Source: Setaria digitata
Lineage: Eukaryota > Nematoda > Chromadorea > Rhabditida > Setariidae
Length of the DNA stretch: 64,000 bases
NCBI GenBank assembly: GCA_003640385.1
Contig: RCAB01000058.1
Location: 124,001-188,000, forward strand
Direction of reading: 5' to 3'
Under the pieces are notes generated by a model, which had not been told where the DNA came from, ran no database searches, and saw nothing but the letters and a program-made list of their open reading frames with translations. This document shows, in pieces, positions 49,901 to 61,700 of the stretch (its first letter is position 1; the number at the start of each line of letters is the position of its first letter). The position numbers and the translations under genes are program-made.

Positions 49901-52900
49901 CAGTTTTTATCACTCTGCTTCTGACTGGGTTAGTTAGAATCCGAAATGCTGAAGACATAATTCCAAAAATTACCATGCTCTGGAGTGGTAGTCCGTCTAT
50001 AAGTCTTTGGGTGTTACTAATGATTTGTCTCGGACAGCGCGGTAAAATTTTTGTTGCCCATCCTGTACCAATTCCTTCAGCACCATTTATCAAAATCATT
50101 GGAATTATGGGACAATACCTAATAAATAATTTTTTAAATTCTTTTTCTCAGCATACGATAGTTGCACTGATCTACTTCGGAAATAACCTTGATATGTGGA
50201 AAAAACACCCGCTTTGCCAAAAATCTGGTTATGGAGATATCTTAAAAACGTTAATTTTTGTATTAATCTTCCTACACTAGGATAGAGCGAAAAACAGATT
50301 AGCTAATTTTTTAGTTACTTTTGATCCTTTTTCTTTTACATAACACTTTTAAATTTGTTTTATTTTTAAAACGACTAAACCTATAGAACAACTCACCATT
50401 CCGGTTCAATAAACGTGTTTTCTTCTGCCAAATATTTTAGTACTTTATCATCCGGACGCGGAAATATAGCCCGAGCAATTGGACTAAATTTTGATAATTA
50501 GATGAAAGTTTTTTAATAGTTTCATAGAACTTATGATTAGTTAGAATAATAGCACGGAAAAGAAATAGTCAACTAAAGAACGTGGAAGCAAAACTAAGAA
50601 TCTAATCAAGGTGTTACTGATTTCAATAGTGGCATCCGAGGACTACACTCTCCAAGCAGCAATAAAAATAGAATTAATGTTACCTTAGTGAGGTATAAAT
50701 GTACCGCGCGCTTGCTGCATCTTCGCCACCTGCTAAACGTGTACCAAATTGACCAAGAGGTAAAAGAAGATTTAAATTATTGGACCCAACGAAGTCTTGT
50801 GCTAAGCGAACAATTGTATTTATCAATGATTCCTATAAAACGAATAATTTAATAAAATAACAAGAGAAGAGAAATCAGAATAAATTAAATCCTACCTCTC
50901 CATGATGGTAACCGCAATACTGCGAAACAGCACCCGCTAGCTGACTTACTCGTACTTCACCACGTTCAAAACGTCTAAACATTGTAAACAAAACTTTCCG
51001 TTGACTTGGTTTCAATCCATCCATTATATTTGGCAAAGAGCGCTGAAGTTTTTAGCCATTAAGCCAAAAAAAAGTACGGTGTGAAATGTTATAGAAGCTT
51101 TTTTTTTTTTTTTGAAAATACTTTTAACGAAGCCATTTCCTCAATTATCTACATTGAATAGAAATCGTGAAAAGTATAATATAATCATTTTTGTTTTTTA
51201 TGTTTGCGCCAAGACAGAAAGAGTAATCTCCTCATTCTGATTTAATGATTAACGTGGACTGCAATTCACTGAAATATGAGCAAATTCTAAGTATCCAAAT
51301 CACACAGCAGCCTTCCGTAGGGAGAAGTTAGAAGAGATTTTTCTAAATAATACCAAAAATTTAAAATGAAATGCAACAAACTCGCAAATCCAATCGTGAA
51401 TACTCCACTAATTCCTCATTAATAAATTCCGAAAAGGTTTTCCGATTGCGAGTTGAATCAAATGCAGCTGACATTAATAACTGCAATCTCAAATTGCGTC
51501 ACAAAAGCGAGATTTCATGTGTTATTTAAAAAAGAAGTAGTTTTACTTTTTTGTTATAAGTTATAGCAAAAACTCACTTTATTACTCCCAGCGATCCATA
51601 CTTTTCGATCATCGGCTTTATCTTTTGCGAATGCAAGATCAATACTTTCATCCGACGCCATGCCATCGTAAATGAAACGTACTGTGTGCCGTTCAATATT
51701 CGTAAAATATTCTCTTGCCTCCATAGCTGATGATGTCCCTAAGCCTATAAAAATGTTTTCGATAACAAACACTGCTTTATTCACAATATGGTATAACTAT
51801 AAACTACAACAACCGAATTATTTAGAAGAGTTTTAAAACATAGGCTGAGAAACCTTTGTAATATTTTATCGAATACTTCACCGAATCTGGATCTTCTGTT
51901 CGCCATTTTTCATAATCAGCTGTACTGTAAAATGATTTCACATCGGATCCGCGCTTTGCCTGGAATAACACAACTGCCTTGAGGGTTTTTATATACAACA
52001 CTTTAATTTCTTTCTCCATCCTTTTACATTTCTTTAAATCATTTCCAACCCTCGCATTTATTAATTCTGGCTTTCTTTATTTCAACTGAAATTAACAATG
52101 AAAAACTATGCAACCTTTAGCAGTGGCGTGATGAAATAATTGACATAATTAACTTTAAGCAATGATGGCCAATACTCATGCAAAAAATTTATAATCAATC
52201 CTTTGATATGTGACCCATCGGGATCCTGTAACATTTCATAAGGCTAACACACATATTATAGAATAAAAAAGGAAAAAAAAAATTGAACTTAACAATAATC
52301 TGAGAAAGAAATTACGGCTCCTCTAAGTGCTTTTAAAAACAAATGAAGATTTCACCTGATCAGTCATAATAAGTAAACGTCCATAGCGTAAAGATTTTAA
52401 TTTCTCTTCATTGGTATAATCTTCACCAAATTTTAATCCAAGTATCCGTATGAGAGCTGAGACTTCAGCATTTTCAATAGCCTTTAAAACTGCTTTTTAT
52501 ATCTTTCGCGTTTTTGAAGTCCCCTTCTAACAATCTCCGACTTTGAAGAATGCACTAATGGTATGGAATCATTTCAGTAGGAAGCATAAAAATCTGGGAA
52601 TAGAATAATATTAAAGTCCGAGGTATGTGTAGTTTTGCTTCACTTATCCAAAAATGACTTCTATTAATTCACTGACTTGAAATTCGCTCTAGGAAAACTT
52701 AGTTACTCTCTTAATAAAAGCGAAACACAGAAATCTCAGAAACATATCATAAAGTTCTTTCTAGTCCTGAAATGCTCATCTATAAAACCCAACCATTCTG
52801 ATCTAAATTGCCTTTCTCTGAAAGGACGAACCAACTTAGCATCCATTCCTCGAACATTTGTCAGCTTTCCTCGAATTGGAAAAACGCCGAATTGTTTTCG

Positions 52901-55900
52901 TCCAACCACAACGAGGCCCGCGACAGCAAGTGCTTTAGCCGAATCACCTTCCGTTACAATTAATGTGCATTTATAACCATTCTTAGTACCTGCATCAGCT
53001 GCATCTTCAAGTTTTGATAAATCCCACAAAGGTCGCTTCACGAAACGGTTTAATGAGGTCTAAAATAACTAAAATTACAGTAGTTCATATACTGCAAAAA
53101 ACCATTTCTTGCAAAATTGCATGACAAAAAAAAAAAAATGAAAAAGAACACCGTGTGTTGCTGATTGATATCGCAAAGCAAATGATGGATTATGTCGTTA
53201 TTTGTAAGGAAATCTCCATAAAATGATTCCGGTATAATACACGTCGAACCAAAATTCTTCACTGACGTTGTAAGGTATTCCTTTGACTGCGACTCGAAAG
53301 CAGGGTTTTCTATCAGTGCATTTAGAAATATGTGAAGCCGACTTTTGATCTGATAATACTCATCGAAAAAATTTCTTTATAACTGATATTTTTAATACAA
53401 ATCAGTAAATATCTTCTTTGCCACGCTTCACTACGTTAAAAAGAAGATAATTAGGATACTGACTGTACCCGAAATCAAAATCTGCATAGTGCAAAGAAAA
53501 ATGTATCATTGTACCTTACCAGGTGTGAACTTATGCTTTTTTCGATACCGTAACGTTCGTGCAATTCATTCTTTAATCGTGCTATTAATTGATTCATAAT
53601 GTAATCCACGTGCCGCCCACCCTAAAATATACCAAAATGTAATTCTGCATGGCTAATACGCATAAAATTTTCAGACTCAAAATAAGTGCAGTAAATATAA
53701 TTAAAAAATTGAAATTGAACAAGTATCTAGAAGAGCCTTAAAAGCCACAGTATCAAAAAAGAGAGGGTGAGGGAAGATACCTGAATTAATTAGCTATTAG
53801 TAGCTCCTTCAAATATTAAGAAAGTCTAAAGTCCGAGAAGACTCTTAAGCCTAATCCAAAAGAGTAACAATAGAAGAACCTTCAAAGTATTGATATTGTT
53901 AACAAAACTGATGTGCTGATATCCAGCATCACTTCGGGTTACAGCAAACTGCCAACGATCGTTAACGTTACAGTAAAACAGAACGTTAGAATTTCCAGCA
54001 TTTTCACTATTATTTGTTGAAAACAATTTCACATAATCTTCAAATCCTGAAACCTTCAAAACGATAAGGTTATACACTAAATCAAATGCAGCGAAAATGA
54101 ATGCACAACTTTCAAAGAGTTTAAATTTGAAAACCTTGAAAGAAAAAAAAGACATGTTAAATGAAGAAAAATACCTAGCCATCTACTTCACGAAATGGGA
54201 CCTTCAATGATGAAGAAAATATGTGTAACCTCGATTTTAGTTCCGTTCAAAAACACATCAACGCCAGGAAGAGTGCCAGCAATATCCACTGTTCTTCTTA
54301 TCATTACTTCCACAGTACTTTCGTCTAAATTTGATAGTTTGAATTTGCTAAGATCTGGCTTAAATGTGACACAAGTATAATCAGTTGTGTTTGAGTCAAC
54401 AGTAGTAATAATTGGGTCATCCATGTCATTCATGTTATTCCGCCAACACTAAAACAAAAAACATCATTTGCTTATTAGATAAACTTAAGAAAGCTCTCAC
54501 GGCAACCGCAGACATACTTGACAAAATAGTCAAAATACTTCTTCTTTGCTTTTGTTTGCTTGTTTTCTCAAGGTAATGAAAACGTACAATAATAATCCGA
54601 AAAAGCTGTACAGAATTGATATTTTGAAAAATTTAAATTCGAATTTTCGCTTCATTCATAATCAGCTCATATACCCTAAATATATATGTATCCAGCTATA
54701 ATGGTTCCTGTATTCAAATACACTAGAAATATTGAAATAATTTAGATTTACTTGAAAGAAGCGCAATCCAGACTCCTTCGTACACGTTTCAACAGAAAAT
54801 TCCGTGCTGAAAATGTTGCACAATTTAGCACCGAATCCATTTCTGCCCCCTGTAATCAGCAGTCGATTAAGAATCATATTTCTGGAAAATTTTTTCGATG
54901 AAAAAATTTCAAACCACCATCCTTTCCTATTCAAAAAAAATCTCTTACAGCAAGCTAACTGCTATCAAGGAGTATGGAAACTGAATGCAATGATACTGTT
55001 CTGCCAAAGATCTTCTAATGAGTTGGATGAACTGTTGTAACAGAAGCAATTTATACCCGAATAAGAGAATATCGCCCTTTATGACTTAGTCATTTTGTGG
55101 AAAACAACTGCGTGAAATAATGCATTATATCAAGTGCAGAACTAACCGACTATTTTCAATTCAGAATCATCATAATTAGATGAAGTGAATAGGGTACCAA
55201 AAATCATTGTAGGAACATAGATCCCCTCTACCGGATGAACCTCCACAGGTATTCCATGACCATTATTCCAAACTGATATTGTATTCCTTTCCCTAAAAAG
55301 AAGGTAAAACAAGTCAATCAAAATGCCTGGTAACTGAAAAGCTTACAATTAAAATTGTAAAATCCCAACAAGTGTTGGCTATTTCTGAGTAAGGAATATC
55401 ACTCAGAAATACTTAATTAGTACATATCCTATCCATATATTTATTTATATAGTGAATTCAATTGATGAAAAGGTTTGCCTGTTAATATTAACAGCGATTG
55501 TGGTCATTTCTGGATCCCGTCTCTTGTTATCAGCTGCATTAACCAAAATTTCGTCGAAAATTTTCAGTAAGCCAGGAACTATTTTGGCTTCTTTTTTTCT
55601 TATCTGATTCGTCGCAGCATCGTAAATGTAAATCAACTAGAAACAGTAATGTGGCAACAAACAGGTGAAAAGCTAATCATCAGATTCAGGTTCTAGAGAA
55701 ATCCAGAGTTCAAAAACAAATTGTGTAAAATAAATACCCACTTGCTCATCTGACAAAAATGCGGAACCAATATAACTGTCTGGTCGATAGAGTATATGAT
55801 TCAGTGGAGTCAACTTTTGGTACTTCACTGCTGCTATCTTTGCATCAGTGGTTTGTTGCTCTGATTCATATGAAACTGAAACTTTCGAGTATTAACTACG

Positions 55901-56230
55901 ACGAAACTTCATAATAAAAACTACGTAAAAGGCGATCAGCCTGTTTGTATCAGCACTAGGGAACTTGGTACTACTTTATGAAGTACAGCGGTAAACATAC
56001 AAATTAAATTTTTAACAGAGAACATACTTGGCCTCTTGTCGACATATTTTTTCCCTTTATAAGTACTAGCATCAAAAACACTAACCAAAGTTTGTGAAAG
56101 AACGCTGACAATATCGACAAGGTCGTTTGTACCGTTTATGTGAACATGTAACAAGATGTAAGTGTTTCTTCGAGATGACAAATGATCGCACGGGACCATT
56201 CCTGATGAGTATCTTCTGGATATAATCCAT
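46965..56230 (-). CDS. DNA topoisomerase II, putative mitochondrial type
   Basis: Exons are 56086-56230, 55742-55875, 55479-55636, 55147-55292, 54752-54849, 54230-54448 (or to 54202), 53880-54046, 53520-53621, 53152-53349, 52832-53059, 52356-52481, 52115-52225, 51854-51959, 51578-51744, 51382-51480, 50896-51042, 50684-50832, 50397-50483, 49974-50118, 49367-49471, 49141-49229, 48886-49060, 48015-48167, 47627-47752 and 46965-47174, giving about 1205 residues. The GHKL ATPase ([28 protein letters not shown]), TOPRIM ([24 protein letters not shown]), active-site Tyr (ASARYIYT after QFGTRL) and [10 protein letters not shown] are all present. The first 48 residues hold about eleven Lys/Arg and one acidic residue, and there is no long nuclear C-terminal domain. 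Both points, and the length, fit the C. elegans putative mitochondrial TOP2 (R05D3.1). One intron uses a GC donor. The 54177-54230 junction is ambiguous. Confidence 0.92.
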
Positions 56231-57902
56231 CCTACACGAGCTACCAGTAGCGCGAATCGTACTGGTAAGCCTGAAATTAAAAAAACAATACCACACATAA
56301 CTCATTATTGCAACAACCAAACTCTACGAGCTACGCATCCCATGGATGATACTTGCTCGTCCAACTGTGAAATGATGATTCCCTTCTAGCAACCAATCTC
56401 GAACCAAATTTATCAAGTGTTATCAGGATTCATTGTTTAAAGAATTATTCAAACATTAACTGAGTAATGCCCTTAACACACTGACTATAACCATACAGTG
56501 ATGCGTTGAAGTGGATAATAGAATTCAGTTTGAAATAATATTTCGCTGAATTTGAAATGGATTCGAATTTCCATATGTGTATTAGAGACCGTTTAGCTTT
56601 ACTTGCAACAGTATTTATTCAAATATTCTTTATCTGGGATATAACATCACATAACAGAGTAAAAGATGAAACACACAATAGACATTTCGACAGAGTGTAC
56701 ACAATCATATGAAGGTAATGAAATAAAAAAAAAATTCTAATAACGGTATAAGTCGACCATGACGTTTATTCATTTACAGTCAGTAGTGCCTCGAGGACAA
56801 CAGTTAAGTATAACTTTTATGCCTAACGTATCATAAAATTGGACCTTCATGTTAACCCAGTAATAACACGAATAGTGATAGAAGAGAATAGCATAACACA
56901 AAAGTATTGCTGAACACGAAAAAATACACAACAAATTTATAAATTAGGAAACGCGATTATTTGGCAGAGACATATCACAACATGGACTAAATTCTACATA
57001 TCACATTTAAATATAATATACAAACAAAAGGGAATCAGTCCATTCTGCAAATAACACTAACCTCTGCAAAACCATATGTTCATATGGCATGTAGCCGCTT
57101 TCATCAACAAAATTCTATGTACGTGTAAGAGAATCATTGATTAGTGGAGGGAGTAACAGAAGCTTCTTTTCCATATGCCCATCTGATAACCTAAAAACCT
57201 TGCAATTCCCTTCTCCAACAACAAAAAATTCAGCTGGGGAAGAGTAATATCTTTTATAGACAACCACTCCTTAACACAAGTACATAGCATTTTAATTAGT
57301 ATAAGGCAGAAGGAAAACAATTAAATCGAATAATTATTTTTCGACTTTTTCCAGTTTTACCCCACATACATGACTGAATCTGCTAAAACATCTGATATTC
57401 AATCCCAAAAATTCCTTAGAAGCAATTCAGATGACATAAGGTATTTTCTTTCTATGGTAAAAGTGAAAGATGAAAGCACGAATTCTAAAATTAGATTCTC
57501 AGATCTTTAAATACATTAGTTTGCATGTTTTCAAAAAAGTTACTGCGCACCTGCAAGATCTTTCACTCAGCACAAACAATTTTGCCTTTGAAAGCACTGA
57601 TAAGCAAAAAATCAGTAAAATCTATGAAATTGAACCTCTGAAACAGTGAAGTAAAACCTTCATAGATGAGCTCATTGACCCAGCTACTAAGACGATAAAG
57701 CCAATGAATCTTGCGTTTGACCAGACTTGCCCAGGGAGAATTAGCAGATGTCAAAAACTTTCTTTCGCCAAAGTGAATTGAAATAAACCTATACCGAATC
57801 AGACAAATCGCACTCAAAAGAGGAAACCCGTAGAAAATCCACACCACCCTTCATTCATTCAGTAATGTCCAAGATAACTACTTGGAGGAAGATATGAGTC
57901 GA
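56231..57902. other. Intergenic region between TIR-1 and TOP2
   Basis: Both genes are on the minus strand, so this should hold the TIR-1 3' UTR and the TOP2 promoter. An acceptor (taatttcag, minus strand, exon side at 56270) lies 40 nt before the TOP2 ATG and is a likely spliced-leader site. No other coding sequence was recognised. Confidence 0.5.
56271..56279 (-). other. Putative spliced-leader acceptor of TOP2
   Basis: A consensus acceptor (taatttcag on the minus strand) precedes the first coding exon by 40 nt, and no upstream exon was seen. Confidence 0.45.
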
Positions 57903-58726
57903 TCATGAGCGGCTGATGCTGTTTGTAGCGCTGCTTCTCAATGGTGGCCGAGGTGACTGAAAATATAACTCAATATTTTACACCGAGGCAAACATGAAAA
58001 AATCTTGAAAAATGATTTGAATATATTGCTTTTAAACGAAAACAAACGATAATAAAGAATATGAATATAACAGAAAAGCACACTTCGCTACTTTCTCTCT
58101 CCATAATATACAGGAAAAAGTCATAGAACATCATACTAGATGAGCGTTTATAAAGTAAAATTGAACTCTTAACTAGTTACAAGACTTAAAGAAAACAAAT
58201 TTAACCATTACCAACACTAAGTTTACCATTAAAAGGAACCTACTAACAACACTGTATGCATAACTCTAGCACCAGTAATGAATGATAATTACTGCTCCGC
58301 TAACACTCAAATTTTACGGAAGCATTGCAAGAAATATTACCATACAATGGTTGTTTGGAATTTCATTGTGTTGTTGCCTTGTTATCGAGCATTTCTGTGT
58401 TGTTTTTGCAATTGACCATCTTGCAGATGTTTTACGCTGCTGCGTTCCGCTACTTGTACTTGATGCTACTGATGCCTAAAAAAGCTTATAATTCACTCAA
58501 TCAGCAGATGCGGCACTCAATGTAATCGTAGTAGCAAGCTATAAACTTCCGCAAAATTATGTAATTAACACTGTAGCACTCCTTAATATCAATATCATTA
58601 CTAGTTAGGCAAAACTCCTACAATTTATTGTCTTCATTCCTTTAATTTCGAAAGGAAAAAAGATAATCGAGTTCACTGATGGAACAAATTATTAAACATA
58701 CGAACAGAAACTATTTTGCTACTTGA

Positions 58727-58775
<49 letters not shown>

Positions 58776-61700
58776 GCTGCTGACTGATACTTGGTGTACG
58801 ATTTAGTTCGCCTTTGATAAAACGTTCTACTTTGTCCATACAAGCTTCTTGATAATCATGTACCCAACGTACACCATTATAGCGCGTTATATGTCGTATA
58901 TCAGCTGGTAAATCGGTATCAGCAGGGAAATCGAAATGTTGATCAAAAATCGGTATTACATTCTTGTGGTGATCAAAGGCACATCGTAACTGAAAAACAA
59001 ATTAGTAATTATTATTGCTACATTCAAACTAAGTAATTCCAATCTTTCATCTATTAATTTTGGGAACCTAAACACTTCAAATATACATGTTTAGGAATAG
59101 ATGTACGGCAAAAGCAAGGATGACAATAAGAGAATATCTGAAATACCTTATCAAATGTATTATAGGCAAACAAAATGTTGGATGAATTAAGGCAAAATTA
59201 AAATGAGTTGAGACTAAAGCATCAATTCCCTACATTGACATTCCAGTCTTTTTCTTAATAATCACAGTTATCAAATAAAGCCATTAACAAACCTCTTTAT
59301 GTATCCAGTCTTCACAGTTATGATCATTGAATAACCTATCCAAGGAATTTGGTGTTAAAACAAGAATAAAATGCTTTGCTGCTTGTATATTTTTCAACAG
59401 TGATGAATCAAATTTACCGGCATACAATTTATCGACATCAATAAAGACCTGCAACCATAGCTAAATCTAAATTAAAATACCGTGACGCTAGATATAAAAG
59501 AATTAATATGACAGTAAATTACATGACACTATTAAAAAAAGAATGTATCCCAAGTCTTGCTTCTTGTCTTATCCCACATAAGTGACGTTAAAATGAAAAT
59601 ATCAACCTTATATCCTCTAAGTTGAAGTAAAACTTTGATAAGGCTGGCCAACTGATTACCCGTACTGCGTCGATAACTTATGAATACATCAATTTGCTTA
59701 CTCAATATCGCTACTTCAATGTCATCAATATGTTTGCTGTCTGAAATTTCAATACACTACTGCAATTCCATAAAATAACAAATCACAGACGACTGAGCGA
59801 TTTCATTATGAAGAACATAAAGTTAAGATTTGGCGGATGAATTAAGTAAAAGTTTTACCTTGCAATGCTTGCCTCAGTTTAAGCCTATGGATAGGATTAT
59901 GCATTCCACATACAGTTTTCATCATTTCATCAGTTAGAGACGGCAACAAACTGCGATTAAGACCCATGCCAAGCATTTGATATGTGTAAACTGATAATTC
60001 GGGGCTTAACGACATCAAGAACTGGTCTAATTGACTTTCATCTACACTCCCGTAGTCGGCTGCAATCTGGAAATAACAAGAACATCAGAAAAGGCAGTCC
60101 TTCAACAAATGTAATCAGTTCTTCAATGAGACAAAAATTTAACCGTTCAGCTTTTAAGGAGAATCGTGGTCTTCCCAATTTGTTTAAAATATCTAAATAT
60201 TAATATTTTAAACAAATTTATTGAGTAAATAGATAGGTCCTCAAAAACTGAAATTGTATTTCTGAAAGACGGAAAGCTTACTTTTAGGCTTTCTAGTTCA
60301 CGGATGAAACGTTTTCTGAGAAGGGCAGAGGACATTTGAAGATCTTGTTCAAGCTCTTTTTCGGTTAGCAGTAATAACAAATCTCCATCAACCATATGTT
60401 TTGCAAAAGCATCTGCATAAGATTCAAAGCCAATCTGAAAAAATTCACGCATAATTTAAAAGATCAACATGAAGAATATTCGTTTCTGTTTGATAATTGC
60501 AGAATAAAATTGTAAATTTTCAAACTCTCAGCAAAATACCTAAAAAGAGGGATAATTTTCTATAAAGTGGTTGAATCAAACCTGATAAACTCGTTTTTCT
60601 TAAAAGTTATTTAAACTGAAGAGAAAAACAGGAAAAGTGTCTTCAAATGAATAATTCAATTCAAACTATTGGATTCTGAACTCATAAAACGCAGTTGCTT
60701 CTGCACTTTTCTTCCTCCTTCATTAAGAGAAAAAAGTGTAATGAGTTGTTTACGCAGCAGATAATAAATGTTACAAAAACACTAAACTGGATTAATATAA
60801 TAATAAGTGACTTAAGTATCAAACTAGCCTTCTTCACCCAATACTGCACATCAGCAATTGTCCAGCATGGTACTTGTTGAGTAAGCTTGTAGGGCACTTC
60901 TTCACCTATTACAGTCAAGGCTTCACTTGCAAATTTAGCCGCAACTTCATCCGGACTTGATGCAACCTCTTTCAATGCCGCTATTGCTCCTATTTCCTGT
61001 AAAACAATAATTACATTCCATTAAGCGCATATGATTCAATTCAACTTGGATCAAATCAATCTTAAATTTCATCCAATTAAATTTTATTGCATCTGAAACT
61101 CCCGATGTCGAATTTGTTCTTTTCTCATTTTATATTTATGAAACTATCGAGAAATGGAAGCTTTCACTCTCATATTCATAACATTTTATCATGCGATAAA
61201 TAACTAGTTTAAAGGAAAAAATCTGAATTAAAATTAGAATATGACTAGTATACCTCAGCAAATTCATCACCATATGGTCCTGAAAGACATCGTTTTGTCC
61301 GAGAACGTCTTAGCTGCATAATTTTATATAGTAGTCTCATTTTGAAAGTTGAAGTAACAGTTAAAACTTTGTAGCAGCAAGTTGAAACCAAATTAATTGC
61401 AATTTGGATAACAGAATATAAGGAGTGAAATTCTGAGATAAACAAGAAAGAATTAAAAGTAAACTTATATCTAAAGAAACAAGCCATGGTTGATGAAGAT
61501 AGAAAACAGAAGCAAAAAAGCGAGGCTTATCATAGGGATGGTATCGCTTACATCTTACGAATCATCACTTTCGTTCTAGTCGGATAAACTAACAAAAGAC
61601 CAAATCCGTTAAGCTACAACAGGTAACAGCACAGACACATATATATATATATATATATATTTATGTTGCATTGCAATTCCACATTCAAACAGGCCGCCCA

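Noticed and set aside
57563..57847. 94-codon minus-strand open frame after the TIR-1 stop
   Set aside because: It lies in the probable 3' UTR and has no family likeness.
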